Assembly: GCA_033239525.1 (NCBI GenBank)
Contig: BSYO01000024.1
Location: 8,207,991 to 8,271,990 of the forward strand
Length of the DNA: 64,000 bases
Direction: 5' to 3'
DNA from: Nepenthes gracilis
Taxonomy: Eukaryota > Streptophyta > Magnoliopsida > Caryophyllales > Nepenthaceae
In this document: in pieces, positions 1 to 11,146 of the stretch
Layout of the letters: each line of letters opens with the position of its first letter
Numbering within the stretch: the first letter of the stretch is position 1
Notes under the pieces: generated by a model
The model's database searches: none
The model's input: only the letters and a program-made list of their open reading frames with translations
What the model was told of the DNA's origin: nothing
Translations under genes and position numbers: made by a program

Positions 1-375
1 TAAAAGTTCAGAAAGAACTAAGCTTTCTTTCTATCTTACGGCTCTTTCTCTCTCTGGCTCTCAAAGCCACTCCTTATCGAGCGCATTCTAGAAGCCTAAT
101 CCTCGACCAAACTCACATTCCCTCACCTAAGTATATTCACACAATTTTTTACATCATCGCATCTTTCCATCAATTGAAAAAGATTTCTAACTTAAATATC
201 AAAGAACAAATAGGGGAGTGAGTCCCACAAATCCTTTGACCTCTTATTCATTATTTGTGGTGCGCATGATTCAGGTTAGCAGAGATAGAGACCAGACAAG
301 ATTATGTTTGATCCGATGCAGAGGACTCATTGGCTTCCTAATTTGTACAAATAACCTAGATTTAGGAATGTATCA
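1..375 (+). repeat. 5' LTR, 3' portion only (Tat-like Ty3/gypsy element 1)
   Basis: This is the downstream part of a long terminal repeat; its start lies outside the window. It aligns by eye with 11660-12005: both carry the blocks around 'aagtatattca', 'ttttacatc', 'gcatctttccatc' and 'aagatttcta', and both end in 'gtatca'. A related block lies in the solo LTR at 53010-53435. The terminal CA is at 374-375. Divergence between the two LTRs of this element is high, with substitutions and indels, so the insertion is old. Confidence 0.85.
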
Positions 376-394
376 TTAATGTTGTCTGTGAAAA
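376..394 (+). other. Decayed primer-binding site of element 1
   Basis: Immediately after the 5' LTR the sequence reads 'ttaatgttgtctgtgaaaa'. Many plant Tat-type elements have a tRNA-Asp-like site of the form TTGGCGCCGTCTGTGGGAA here. The observed bases differ from that form mainly by G-to-A and C-to-T changes, as expected from decay of methylated DNA. The position after the LTR is seen directly; the ancestral form is recalled family knowledge, so the assignment is an inference. Confidence 0.5.
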
Positions 395-979
395 ATAACT
401 TAAAAGTCCAACCACCAATCACCACATTCATATTCCAAATGAAAAGATGGTAAACATTAGAGTACAAGTTAGTACAACGACAAGAGACGTTGCCTTCCAT
501 GGCGACGACCCCTTAGTGGGTAGCCATGTGAATGGACGGCCTAAACCTGATGTATGCAAACTCGCCGCTAAGGTTATTGAAACCAGTACGCTCCATGCAT
601 TCTTTTATGGATGGGGTGCGGTGGGCCTCCCCGTCACTTTCGGCCTTTTTGAATACGAGAGGCACCCGCCGAAAAGACCCCGCGGCCTAACTTGTGCCTT
701 AGAGCCCAAATACTCCAAATCTGTGGTGGAACCCTCACAATTCCCAGAACACAGGAGGCCATAACCCGAGGAGAGGCCTCATTCAAAATTAAATCCGCAT
801 GTCGCCTTGGAGACTTCATAGCTTAGGGCCTCCCTCAATGCCAAGAGGAACGTGTCTTCCTCCCAAAGGGAGGAGAAGGTAGAGAAAATTTAGTAGCATG
901 TAATTAGGGGGATGCTGGCCGATAGTCCCTTGATCTGAGGAGATCACCATTTATGATGGATATCCCAACACAATCACTC

Positions 980-1345
980 CTCCTCAAGTTTAAACGCCGA
1001 CGCTAGATGCGTACAATGGAAGTACTGACCTGATGGAGCACCTGAACTACTTCCACAAGCTATTGTCCTTCCAAGGCTTAGGCGAGGCTGCTATATGCCG
1101 ATATTTTCCCTAACTCTCAAGGGGATGCTTAAATCTGGTTCTATAGTCTCTAGCTGAATTCGATTCGGTCATTCAATGAGCTCACCAACTACTTAATGTG
1201 CTAGTTTGCATCCAGTTAGAGGGGGGAGAACCAATCGTGGCACCTCATCCGCCTCTGACAAAAGCGGGGCGAAGGCTTGAAGTGCTTCCTGGCCCGATTC
1301 ACCACCGAGGCCCTTAAAATATCCAAGCTCTCTAATCATACGCCT
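980..1345 (+). pseudogene. gag remnant, element 1
   Basis: Translating the plus strand in more than one frame gives a typical plant Ty3/gypsy gag core: 'DLMEHLNYFHKLLSFQGLGE' near 1030-1090, then, after a frame change, 'SIRSFNELTNYL' near 1160-1200 and 'CFLARFTTEALKISKLS' near 1282-1335. Several stops and at least one frameshift break it. In intact elements this domain forms the virus-like particle that packages element RNA. The order gag, protease, RT, RNase H along the plus strand matches Ty3/gypsy. Confidence 0.75.
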
Positions 1346-1920
1346 CTAAATGGAGCCGGGAGAATTCTTAAATACCGGCGCCCTAAGAAGAAGTTGAAGC
1401 CATATCTGCCGAAGAGGCCAATAAGGTAAAACACCTGAGCATATGGACCGACCTCTCGAGGGGCTAGCTGGTGGGAAGAAGAGGAACAGGGATGGCAACC
1501 TCTCCCATGAGCCCCGAAAGCAGCCACGGTCTAAGCTAGGTGTCCGAAGGGAGTACAAGCCCTCAATCCTAACTCTACTAAACGACACTAGCGCAAACAA
1601 AATAGATCTAGAAAAATAAAATTTAGGGAGTGAGGAACCCAGAGGGAGGGATCAATCTAAATACTATCACTATCATCAATATCTGGCACAGCACCGAGGA
1701 TTGTCGGGCTCTATAGAAGGAAATCGAAGACCTAATTCACTGAAGATATTTGACCAGGTTCTTACAAAACTTGGGATAGGCTCCTGCAATGGCAAGAGAA
1801 AATGTACAAGTGCAATCGAGGAACTGAGTTTGGTGACAACTAAGCCAACCAAGGGCAATACCTTAGATTGCTGGAGACTGCTTCCAGCAGACTACTTCCA
1901 GCAACAAGAAGGTAAGGGTA
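1346..1920. other. Spacer between gag and protease remnants
   Basis: The stretch lies between recognisable gag and protease. It probably represents the C-terminal gag (nucleocapsid) region, but I could not recognise a zinc-knuckle motif. Short open frames on both strands show no convincing protein signal. Confidence 0.4.
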
Positions 1921-1924
1921 GGAG

Positions 1925-2420
1925 TTAGGACTGATATTATTAATTGTAGTAATGATGATATGACTCATGTAATAACTCTCAATTCAAACCCTCTGGTCGT
2001 ATCTACTCTCGTTTTAGATAGAACAATAGACTATCAACTGAAATGAATTTTTACTGATAATGGAAGCTCCCAAAATTTACTGTATCTTAATACTTTCTTT
2101 AAATTTAGACCGAAAAAGAGCCAAATGAAGCCACTTGAGGGGCTTTGAAGCTTGGACGATGATGGTGTCCGTGTACAAGGAGCCATCCATCGGAGGTCGT
2201 GGGAAGTAACAAACATTCCTTGTAGTCAACCTTCCCTAGTTCTTTAATGAAATCCTAGGATGGCCCTTCCTGACCACATTCGGAGCAGTGACATCGATAC
2301 CCTACTTGAAGATGAAGTTCCTGGCCTCGTGCAGCATCAGAGAGGTCCTACGTGACTAAGTGACCGGCTGGATGTACTACCTATTCTAGGTCACTCAAGC
2401 AGCTCTTAACCCGCCAATCG
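1925..2420 (+). pseudogene. Aspartic protease remnant, element 1
   Basis: The frame near 1950-2150 reads 'DDMTHVITLNSNPLVV', then a block containing 'FTDNGSSQNLLYLNTFF'. In Tat-type elements the active-site triad sits in a DN/TGSS motif followed by a hydrophobic 'LYxxxF' segment and a 'KPxxxPLxGF' turn; a decayed version of the turn follows near 2130. The protease would process the Gag-Pol polyprotein. In-frame stops around 2043 and 2146 make it nonfunctional. Confidence 0.7.
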
Positions 2421-2659
2421 AAGACCTTGAATTCTGCGATGAGACCATCCTACAACAAGCTAGTTTGGAGAAGCAACTGACCAAGTTTCCTTTGACCTCA
2501 ATGAACCCAAGAAGTGTGTGCAAATCAAGAGTTCCCTGCCGTGTCCCCTCCATGACCAGCTTATAACCTTCCTTAGGCAGAATTCTAATATCTTTATGTA
2601 GACCACAGCTGATATATTAGGGATACCAATCGAGTAATAGTTCACAAGTTGGGCCTCTA

Positions 2660-3420
2660 TTTCGATTATAAATCCATCTGATAGAAGTATAGGAACCACT
2701 CTATCAAGAAACTTATTGCCATCCGAGAAGAAATGAAGAAGCTGCTTGATACAGGGTTCATCAGTGAGGTATAGTACCTAAATTGGTTGTCCAATGTGAT
2801 CATTATCAAGATGAGTAATAGAAAGTGATGGTTATGTATTGACTTTACTGATATAAAAAAAGCTTGCCCGAAGGATAGCTTTCCATTGTTAAGAAAAACC
2901 CGCTAGTGGACTCTACATCAGGCCATGAACTAATCAATTTAATGGATGCCTACTCGGGTTACAACCAAATCGAGATGAACCCAAAGGATCAGGAGCATAC
3001 CTCCTTCATAACCGACCAAGGGACCTATTATTATAAAGTCATACCCTTTGGTCTGATGAATACCGAGGTGACATACCAGCATCTAGTGAATAAGATGTTC
3101 AAAGTTCAAATCGACCGAAACATGAAGGTGTACGTAGACGACATACTTGCCAAAAGTAAAGTGATCAACGACTATGTTCGTGACCTAAACGAGACCTTCG
3201 AAGTCCTCCAGGCACACCAGATGGAACTCAATCCTACTAAGTGTGCATTCGGTATAACCTCAGGAAAGTTTTTGGATTTTATCTTCTAACACTAGAGGAT
3301 TAAGGAGAACCCTGAGAAGATACAAGCCATCCTAGACTTGCACCCACCTCGAATAGTCAAAGAGGTCCAAAAGCTCACCGCAATGCTCACTACTCTCTTC
3401 CGCTTCCTGGCGAAATCTGC
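2660..3420 (+). pseudogene. Reverse transcriptase remnant, element 1
   Basis: The longest open piece is 2906-3289. It contains 'LINLMDAYSGYNQIEMNPKD', 'YYYKVIPFGLMNTEVTYQ' and the catalytic 'YVDDILAKS' block, all diagnostic of Ty3/gypsy RT. Upstream, 2740-2905 holds the N-terminal part ('FISEV', 'CIDFTDIKKACPKDSFP') with stops. Downstream the frame shifts into a connection region, with 'LTAMLTTLFRFLAKSAKK' near 3370-3430. The YVDD box is intact, but the domain is broken by stops and frameshifts and cannot be translated whole. Confidence 0.9.
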
Positions 3421-3479
3421 GAAAAAGTACCTATCATTCTTCAAGGCCCTTAGGGAGACCAATTCAACCAGCTTTCAGT

Positions 3480-4290
3480 CGGCAACCGAGTGTGAAGCAG
3501 CCTTCTAGGAACTCAAGGAGTACCTCTTCAACTCTTCACATCTGATCTCGCCTTAGAAAGGTCAAGAGCTATATCTATATTTGACTGTTTTGGGTACGGT
3601 GCCAAGCTCGGCCCTCATTTGGCAATAAGACAGGATATAGCGGCTGGTGTGTTATGTCAGAAAGGTCCTGACGGGTACTGAGACCTGTTACCCACATGCT
3701 AAAAGGATTGAGCTAGCCTTTATCTATCCCGCCAGAAAGCTGTGCCAGTATTTTCAAGCACACAAGATCATCATCTTAATCAATCAACTGTTGAAAGGAA
3801 TTTTGCAGAAATCGAACACATCTAGACGACTAATCAAACGGGCTACTGAGTTGGCTGAGGTCAATGTGGAGTTTCGATTACAGCCAGCCATGAAGGGCTA
3901 AGCCCTCATGGATTTTCTCGTCGAGATAACGACCTCGGTTCATGACACCGTCGATGAGTCATCAACGCAAGCGAGCAGTGGAGCAAGTGTGATCATACGA
4001 AGTTTGCATTGGTCAAAGATAAAGTATTCGATGACCCTAAAATTTCTGACCACCAATAATGTAGCTGAGTTTGAAGTTCTACTCATCAGACTCTAGCTAG
4101 CAAATGAATTTACATCGTTTATAATGATTTAGTTGGTCTTTCCAGTCCATGGGAGCTTTGAGGCATCGAACCCCTTACTCGTAAGGTACCTTATTAGAGC
4201 AAAGGGTTTGACCCAAGCATTTGACAAAGATGAGATGATCCACATCCCAAGGGAAGAGAATTGGAATGTGGACCAACCAAAAAAGGTAGC
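3480..4290 (+). pseudogene. RNase H remnants, element 1
   Basis: After RT come two RNase H-like parts. 3647-3901 resembles the connection or first RNase H domain ('PHAKRIELAFIYPARKL', 'YFQAHKIIILINQ'). 3908-4280 resembles a second, plant-type RNase H domain ('DESSTQASSGASVII', 'TTNNVAEFEVLL', then 'RYLIRAKGLTQAF' and 'IHIPREENWN'). Two consecutive RNase H modules are typical of the Tat clade, which supports that placement. The parts lie in different frames with stops. Confidence 0.7.
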
Positions 4291-4910
4291 AGCAAATGGA
4301 AACCTAGGGTAGTATGCTAGAGACAAGCGTGAAGTCTTAGCCATTTCGATCATCGACAACCCTGAGCTTGAGGTGTTGCAAGTGGCTGACGGCGAAAATA
4401 GGATGACCCTATACTGGAGGTGCCTCCCCGACGGCGTCTTCCCGGATAACCCAGAGGATGCTAAGCATATAAAGAGGGTAGCTTGTTGGTACACCCTTCA
4501 GTTTCTACTATGGGACGAAGGTGGTTATTCCGGTTAAAGTTGGGTTGTCTGGCATTTAGGTCAAATGCTTTGACACAACCGACAACTCCCAAAGACTCAA
4601 GAAACACCTTGACCTACTCAAGGAAGCCTGGTATGCGACACACCTAAGGACGGTGACCTAAAAGCAATGCATCACCCAATACTATAACAAAAGTGTGAAA
4701 GCCGTCAATTTGAGGTAGGTGATTTAGTCCTATAGAGTATAAATGTAACAGGCAAGATCATCCACAAGAACAAACTCTCTTCGAACTGGAAAGTACCATT
4801 CCTTATCTCAGCAATCCCCTAAAACGAGATGTACAAGCTACGTTCCCAAGGACAGAAAATTGGTACCAAGGACTTGGAACACCACCTACCTAAAAAAATT
4901 CTACCAATAA
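4290..4910 (+). pseudogene. Integrase remnant lacking zinc finger and catalytic core, element 1
   Basis: The linker after RNase H ends near 4488 ('AKHIKRVACWY') and the reading jumps directly to 'TPFSFYYGTKVVIPVKVGL' at 4491-4548. That block normally lies after the integrase catalytic core. The zinc-binding HHCC and the D,D-35-E core are absent, implying an internal deletion. The C-terminal part continues with 'YYNKSVKAVNLR' and a terminal 'WNTTYLKKFYQ' before a stop at 4908-4910. The element could not integrate by itself. Confidence 0.7.
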
Positions 4911-5089
4911 GCCTCGATTGAGCTCAAGTAAAGTTGGCATGCATCATCCTGAATGCTTACAAATATATCACGTTTTAATTAATAAAATTATTGTTTGTTC
5001 ATGTGCACCTGCTCATGTGAATGCATATTTGCATAACATTACATAAATTTAGATAACCTAGATTGCCTCTACGTCAGATAAATTTCTAC

Positions 5090-5230
5090 TCACCTATTAC
5101 CAAAGCTCGGTCCTAAACCAAGTGACCCAGAGACGATCAAATTTGAACCTCAATCCCATGCCGAGCGACCCATACATAGTCGAGTTTGAACCTCATTCTC
5201 ATCACCAAGTGGCTTATTCGCGGTCGAACA
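5090..5230 (+). repeat. Short imperfect repeat after pol, shared with element 2
   Basis: Two units of about 55 bases occur here, each with 'tttgaacctca' preceded by a gatcaaa/gtcgagt block. Their reverse complement matches the region around 49490-49600, where 'gaggttcaaatttga' and 'gaagttcaaattttga' occur in the same order. This shared landmark shows that elements 1 and 2 belong to related families in opposite orientations. Confidence 0.55.
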
Positions 5231-5452
5231 CCAAGGCTTGGGGCTCTTTGAGTACCCTATCAAGTAGCTACTAAAACCTTTGGGGGCTTCTACTGCATGC
5301 ACACTGCAACCTCTTTTCGACGGAAAACAGCACTATCAGTCGATGACGGTCGATGGATTAAGACCAGACGTGGATAGGCTACGCCATCCTTCGACAAGAT
5401 CGAGCACCAATATGGTAATGTGTGGGCAATGGCCTATGACTCCACCAGGGAC

Positions 5453-5668
5453 TGGCGGCTGCGGCCATAAAACCCAACTGGCCCTAGTAAGGCTCACCCA
5501 TAGACTAGGCAATTGTGGCCATGAAACTTAGTCAACCCTAGTAAGGCTCACTCACGGGCCAGGCAGCTATACCCATAAAATCCAACTGGCCCTAGTAAGG
5601 CTCACCCATGGGTCTAGTGGCTGCAATCATGAAACCCAGTCGACCCTCGAAAGTCTCACCCACATGCC
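5453..5668 (+). repeat. Tandem array, 4 x 54 bp, in the 3' region of element 1
   Basis: The core 'ccctagtaaggctca' (last copy 'ccctcgaaagtctca') recurs with its first T at 5485, 5539, 5593 and 5647, exactly 54 bases apart each time. Units share the layout 'ggc-gctg...ccataaaacccaactgg' plus the core plus 'cccatgg'. The copies differ by scattered substitutions but no indels, so the period is conserved. Minisatellites between pol and the 3' LTR are known in Tat-type elements. Confidence 0.9.
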
Positions 5669-5899
5669 TGCAATGACATCCTACTCACTGGATAGAATAC
5701 TCCGTAAAATCAAAGTGCCATGACATTCCCTCAAGGGAACGCACGATCGGGCAAATACACTCAAGATAAGCCCAGTGGCAATGGTGATAATGCTTAACTA
5801 GAGAAATGATGGAAAGCAATTCCACGTGAATATATAAACAAGTAGTAACAAAGATCTCAACGATCTGACTGATTTTGTTTCAAAGATCAAAGTATACAA

Positions 5900-8090
5900 A
5901 AAGGGTCATCCGCCCAAGAAGAATATACGATTGGCCTATTGCCTGGAGGGAGAATGATTCGGAGGCTAAGGGCTCCCTTGTGGACGAGATGAGGGCCCAA
6001 CGGCATCACAAGCAGAGCCTAATAGATTTGATCATCACCGAGCATTGGCATTCCTCAAGTGGAAAATCAAGACTGGAAAGTCATGAGCCACCAAATCCAT
6101 AATACAGTGACATAGGTTAATGTCAGCCCAATACTTATGCTCCAAGGCTCCCTCAATCTCATCCGAGCTGAGAGAGGTCAAAAGGTCCTTCTCAAGCTAA
6201 AGGTTCTGTCCCGAAGGCATGCACAGTCCCACTTTAGCTCACATAGTGAATCCTCGAGGGAGGAGACCTTTACCCTACCTTCGGACAGCTCACGTTCGGA
6301 ATGGGAGGCTCGTTTTGCCGCAACTTTGAGCTCCTCCAGGTCTACGTGGGTTCAGACCAAACAGTCAGCAAAGGCAGCCAGTTGGCGGATCCTCTCCTAC
6401 AATTGGGAGCAGAAAATCAGTCAATCGAAATGACGATGAAAGTAAACGAAAGAAACAAAAAGGTACACAAGAAACCTCCTTAGTCAGAGATGGCCTCTCT
6501 GAGGGCGAGCAATTTGGTGCAAGCTCTTTCGGCGCCAAGGTCTCAACTTCCAAAGACATGAAAGGAGGAGCCTCCGTGGTCTCCACAATGTCATTAGACT
6601 CCTCCAAAATCTCTAGTGCAGGGGGCTCGAAATGAGGCTCCTCAGTGACCTCCTCGGCACCCTCATCCACTTCAACAGTAGGTTCGACCTCCACCTCTCC
6701 TCGGACCTTAGGATCTAAGGGCTCAACATAGGGTTCCTTGGTAGCCTCTACCATCCCGTCCCCCTTGATTGCCTTTAGAGTCCCAAGCCCCGAAGACTCG
6801 AGGCAATGCACTTCAACAACCTCCTCAGCCCCGACGGTCGCGTCAACCCTCGTCATTCTGGGTCTAGCCACCTCGTGGCCCTCGTTAGACTCCCCCGTCG
6901 GGATGTCAGCTATCCAATCGTCACAAGGAGCCTCCTCATCAGCAATGGCAAAAAGGCATGGGATGAGCTCCTCGTGCAGGGACATTGTAGTGATGGGAAC
7001 ACCATATTGGTCCAGAGTTGGTGCTGGAATCAGCCCCTCCTAGACACCCTCGTGGTCATCCATAGCCAATATGGGAGATCTAGAGGACTCGCCTCCTTCG
7101 GCCAACCCAACGAGCCCAGATGCCTAACTCGATGAGGATGCAAAAGCAGAAGCCATCCTCCTCGAAGACCTCCTAGACCTTCAACACAGCCTCATCTTCC
7201 CTAGAGGAGAAAGAAGAATCAAAGGAAGTATGATCGAAAGAGGTGTGCTGCCGCTTAGCTGGCATATCAGAGCACCCTCGGATAACTAGAGCCCCAGGCT
7301 TCCTCTGGGGCACAACAGGTAGCGCAGGGACAATGCTAGCAACCTCGGAGCCAAGCTCACGTGCGACAGCAACAAGGGTCTCTAGGGTCAACCAGTAACC
7401 CCTTTTCCCGCAGAGTGTTGACATGTGCCCAGATGAGGTCTGTTGGTGGCTTCTTTTGGGCCGTCTTATGCCTTTCCAAGGACCTAGTCAGACTAGGCCG
7501 CACATTCCCTCACTCGCTGGAAATGGCCCAACTAAAAAGGACTGCCAAATAGAAGTAATGGTCCTTCCAATTCTTTATCAAATAAGGATTCACCCCTATG
7601 AAGTTAAAGCCGGGACGCAAAGACAGCAAAATCCAATCCATGGTCTAAGTGAAGTGGAAAATCGCCCTCACCAACATAATATTGAACTGGCAACCATGGC
7701 AGCGAGAGAAGACACATAGGAATACCAAGTACCGAATGATGTTAGGATGAAGCCTCACCATTGGAACTCCCAAAGCTATCAAGATTGCGTACAACTCTGG
7801 CAACACTCGGAAACAAAGTCCTCCCTGCAAATGAACCTTATAGATAGTGATGAATCTCCCCTGTAGAAAGCAAGCCTTATCGTTTTCTCTTGGTAATAGA
7901 AACGCTATATTCCCCAAAATTTTAAACTGAGTGAATAGCGACTAGATGTCACCAGCGATGAGAATGGACCGAATTGATTTGACCTTCTCAAAATCCATAA
8001 GTGGTGAAGCAAGAAGAGAAAGCAGACGAGAAGTAGTTCATGATTGTTTGAAAGCAAAAGGAAAGTGCAAGAAGTGGCGATGCAGCCCAA
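5900..8090 (-). pseudogene. Antisense accessory ORF a of element 1 (Transposase_28-like)
   Basis: On the minus strand a series of open pieces runs 8090-7905, 7917-7645, 7424-7173 and 6985-6365. The second piece contains 'GRFITIYKVHLQGGLCFRV' and 'LGVPMVRLHPNIIRYLVFL', the pattern of the putative gypsy-type transposon family (Pfam Transposase_28), which is found in antisense accessory ORFs of Tat elements. 6985-6365 is very acidic, with runs such as 'EVEVEPTVEVDEGAEEVTEE', and a charged helical region may follow to about 5900. Frames change and stops occur, so it is a pseudogene or contains unrecognised introns. Function is unknown; no catalytic motif is evident. Confidence 0.6.
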
Positions 8091-8092
8091 GG

Positions 8093-8100
8093 TTTAAATA
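8093..8100 (-). promoter_or_regulatory. TATA-like box upstream of antisense ORF a
   Basis: The minus strand reads 'cctatttaaacc' here, directly before the first open piece of antisense ORF a. A similar box lies in the same relative place before antisense ORF b. Placement supports a promoter for antisense transcription; no transcript evidence is available. Confidence 0.4.
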
Positions 8101-8539
8101 GGCAAAGCCCAAGCCCCAAATGACATCATATGGGGAAGTCAAAGGGGTATGGCCCATAATGACCGAGACATGTGCCACGCCTTAAAGGCGCCATGGCGTG
8201 TCAATCAAATGATGTCAGTAGTGATAGTTTGATGGACTAAGGACGGCCAACTGACATAGAAATTTGTAGTTTCCAAGGCCCAGGCGCCACCACCAAAGAA
8301 CCGAGCATGCCCTTGCTAAGTTTGAATATCCTAACCTAGTGTTCAGAATGAATGACCACGAGTTTGGACTGCTAGAAGATCGGGCCACTAGGGGTTCGCA
8401 CTACCCAGTTTGGCAATTGATAAGTTGCATAGTGTGATGCTTAAACATCAAAATCACAAACAACGTGTGACAATAACCAAAATAGTTTAGCATGTTTTAT
8501 TGAAAAATTTGGAGTGTACATTCAAAGGTATCTATCAGT

Positions 8540-9560
8540 CTCTAAGTACAAAAGAAAAAAGAAAGAAGGAAGATCCTACCTATGCCTATGGTCTGGGCAG
8601 CCACGGGAGTCCCGACTACTAGACCCGCCGCATGCACCTGAGACCCTGTTTGTTCCTCGGCAGTGTGAATGGCTAGGGAAGGCATTCTAAAGGTCAGTCC
8701 CCCGAGTCCTCTAGAGCTTGTCATTGAGCGAAACAATTTGATCCAAAGCTTGAGTGTTGGCCTATAGAAGCTCTTGGTACTTCATCCCTGCACACAGCCT
8801 CCTTGATGGTCCTCTGGAGGCAAATGCAAGTTCCCTCACAATGGCCATGTCAGTCCACCGATGCTCCTCAAGCAGAGTTGGTGGTGAGGAATCCCGCGAG
8901 TCATAAGAGATGCCCCCTTCTGACGAGACCTCTTTCGATCCTCCCTTCAGAGCTCAATGAGAGACCCACTCCTCAATATCATGAAGGATGTCAGGTGCCC
9001 TTTCAACCAGCACTATTAGCGGTTGACCAATCTCCATCTCATGCAGTAGGAGGTCTCCAGCATAGAAACTATTGACGTTGCCCCATCTATTTGGGACCCA
9101 CCAGTCGGGGACAGCCTATAAAAAGAAGAAGCGAGACTTCTAGTCCTTTGATGACCCTGCTAAGTTGAAATCGCGTGTGAGGAACGAAAGAAATCTAATT
9201 GCCCTCCTAGCTGATCCGAGGGAGTACCTTTAGGGACCAGGCATCCAATGTGAGCCTCCTGGCATGGAAGAAGGCAAACAAAATAACTAAATGTCAAACA
9301 ACATCTAGGTACAGGCAAGCCATAGGGATCCCCAGGGACACCAAAATATCACACAGTTGTCTTTGAAGTGAAAATAGGAGGCCAACACATAGGTGCTCTT
9401 CATAAACTGTAATGAATCCTAGAAGATGAGAGCAAGATGTGTCCCCGAGAATAGGGACCATGAAGGAGATAACGCTGAAGTAGTCCTCACCTATTAAAAG
9501 CTCCACGTCCCTGTCAAAAAAATTGATCGAATGTCTGAGATGCCCTGAAAAGCCATTTGA
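8540..9560 (-). pseudogene. Antisense accessory ORF b of element 1, paralogue of ORF a
   Basis: Minus-strand piece 9506-9294 contains 'GFITVYEEHLCVGLLFS' and 'LVSLGIPMACLYLDVV', which aligns with the same segment of ORF a (GFxTIYxxHL, then LxxLGxPM, then LxP). Further down in other frames there are 'KSRFFFL' and 'VPDWWVPNRWGNVNS' near 9150-9085, then a C-terminal part at 8736-8542. The two antisense ORFs are clearly related but strongly diverged. It could be an internal duplication or a remnant of a second inserted element. Stops and frame changes make it nonfunctional. Confidence 0.55.
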
Positions 9561-9645
9561 GTGTTGTGTGAATCGGCAAGAAGTACAACAAATTAAAGTG
9601 AAGAAGCTTTAAAATTGAAGGAGGGAATGGCTTGGGGCCTAGTGC

Positions 9646-9654
9646 TTAAATAAG
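9646..9654 (-). promoter_or_regulatory. TATA-like box upstream of antisense ORF b
   Basis: The minus strand reads 'cacttatttaagc', about 140 bases before the open part of antisense ORF b. The parallel with the box at 8093-8100 makes a copied promoter plausible. Confidence 0.35.
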
Positions 9655-9659
9655 TGACG

Positions 9660-10850
9660 CCTCCACCAAGAGCAGCATCGTTCGATGGAAGCAAATCGGT
9701 GTGTCCCCCACAGCAGTGGCAACAGGTTCCTTCACCCAAGTAAGCCCTAGTGCATATTTTTGCGGGCACAATAATGACGCTTGTTGCCCCACCTCCTCAC
9801 ACAATCAATGTGCTAAAATAGTTGATTGAAGTGACAGTGGCATGGTGCAGCCAACGATGCCCTGACACGCCATTTTCCAAGGCCGAAAACATATGGTGTG
9901 CAATCCTAGTAGGCTCAAGGCCGATCCACCCAGTAGGCCCCCTCTGCCAAGGGCATGGAAGGCCAGTCGAGAGGTGGATCGCCAGAAGATCGAGTTGGTG
10001 GCTACCCTAATTGTCATGTCAGCAGACACCAAGTAGCTCGTGACTACGTGCAAACATTTCAACCGTCCAAAACCATGCAAAAGAGTCAAAAGATGCAAGG
10101 TAAGAGATAGAGTAATGCTTGAAAGTTCCATTCATTAACTTCTTTTACGAAATACAAAGATTTCATTGACAAACATATATGGTGAAAGAAGGAAAATAAA
10201 ATACATTGAACGATGACCGGGTGATGCTCGCCTAAAAACTGGTTCTAGAAAGACATGCTTGGGGAAGACAAATACAATTAAAGTGCCAAGCGGCCATCCT
10301 CTACCTACCTATCGAAGTATCTAGACCGGAGACTAAGCGCAATAGAAGGTGAATGGGAAGAAATTCCCTAACGAGGAGAGAGGCGAGATGCTGCCACCCT
10401 TGCGTGGGAAGCCTCCCACCCGGAGATCCTCCATCAAGATCGATCATAGCCCTTGGGACAATGTCTGAGCCAATGCAGATGATCCGAGACTACAAAAACA
10501 GAGTGCTCGCGGCTGAAAGTTCCTCTAGAGGCCGCACCACCAAATGCTGGCATGGAGGTGGGACACAATGGTGACCCGACGATTGAGCCACCCTTGTCAC
10601 AATAAGAGAACAGACCTAGAAGAGACAAAACAACAAGCTCCAAGTACAGCCCCAGACCTCCTGGAACTTCCACCAGTCTTGAGCTATAGCAGCATGAACT
10701 CCAAACTGGCTTCAAGCGCAGCTTTGAACCCCTAAGGACTTCCACCAGTCCTGTGCCATGGCGACTCAAGACTTGCTTATCGCTTGATCACTCGCATCAC
10801 TTGGCTTATGAAAAAATGATCCATGGAGTAGAGCATGAGAAATCCCTCCA
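9660..10850. other. 3' noncoding region of element 1
   Basis: This stretch lies between antisense ORF b and the antisense TATA-like box near the 3' LTR. A minus-strand open frame at 10769-10434 follows that box, but I do not recognise its product. The block 'cttccaccagtc(t/c)tg' occurs twice, near 10668 and 10739. No sense-strand gene is apparent. Confidence 0.4.
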
Positions 10851-10856
10851 TTTATA
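10851..10856 (-). promoter_or_regulatory. Antisense TATA box inside the 3' end of element 1
   Basis: The minus strand reads 'cgactataaatggaggga', a close match to a plant TATA box, about 300 bases inside the 3' LTR and firing away from it. Element 2 has 'ggatataagtggaggg' at the equivalent place (46659-46673, plus strand, that element being inverted). Conservation between two diverged elements supports a real antisense promoter. Confidence 0.5.
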
Positions 10857-11146
10857 GTCGAGGGAGGAGATCGATGAGCTGCTAGTGAGAAGTCATGCCT
10901 GCTAGCATCAACCGTTGTGAACCAGTAAGGAATCAACGCCCGATCTCAAATTAGTGTTGAGATCTTTCCAAACAAAGCAACAAATCCATGCGTTCTTGTA
11001 TGGAAAGTTGCAAAGTGCCAAGGAAAGGGGCACAGCCTTGGGAACTGGCGACTAAGAATCTCAAGAAGGAACACATGAACTTGCCCAAATGGAGACATCC
11101 CACCATTCGAAATATCAAGAACTAGCGAGGCCTAATCACTCGACAT

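Noticed and set aside
447..764. 105-aa open frame after the 5' LTR
   Set aside because: It lies in the leader of element 1 and shows no recognisable domain; a decayed leader or gag start is more likely than a separate gene.
6365..6985. 206-aa minus-strand frame as an independent cellular gene
   Set aside because: Its acidic composition, its place between other antisense pieces and its location inside element 1 fit the antisense accessory ORF.
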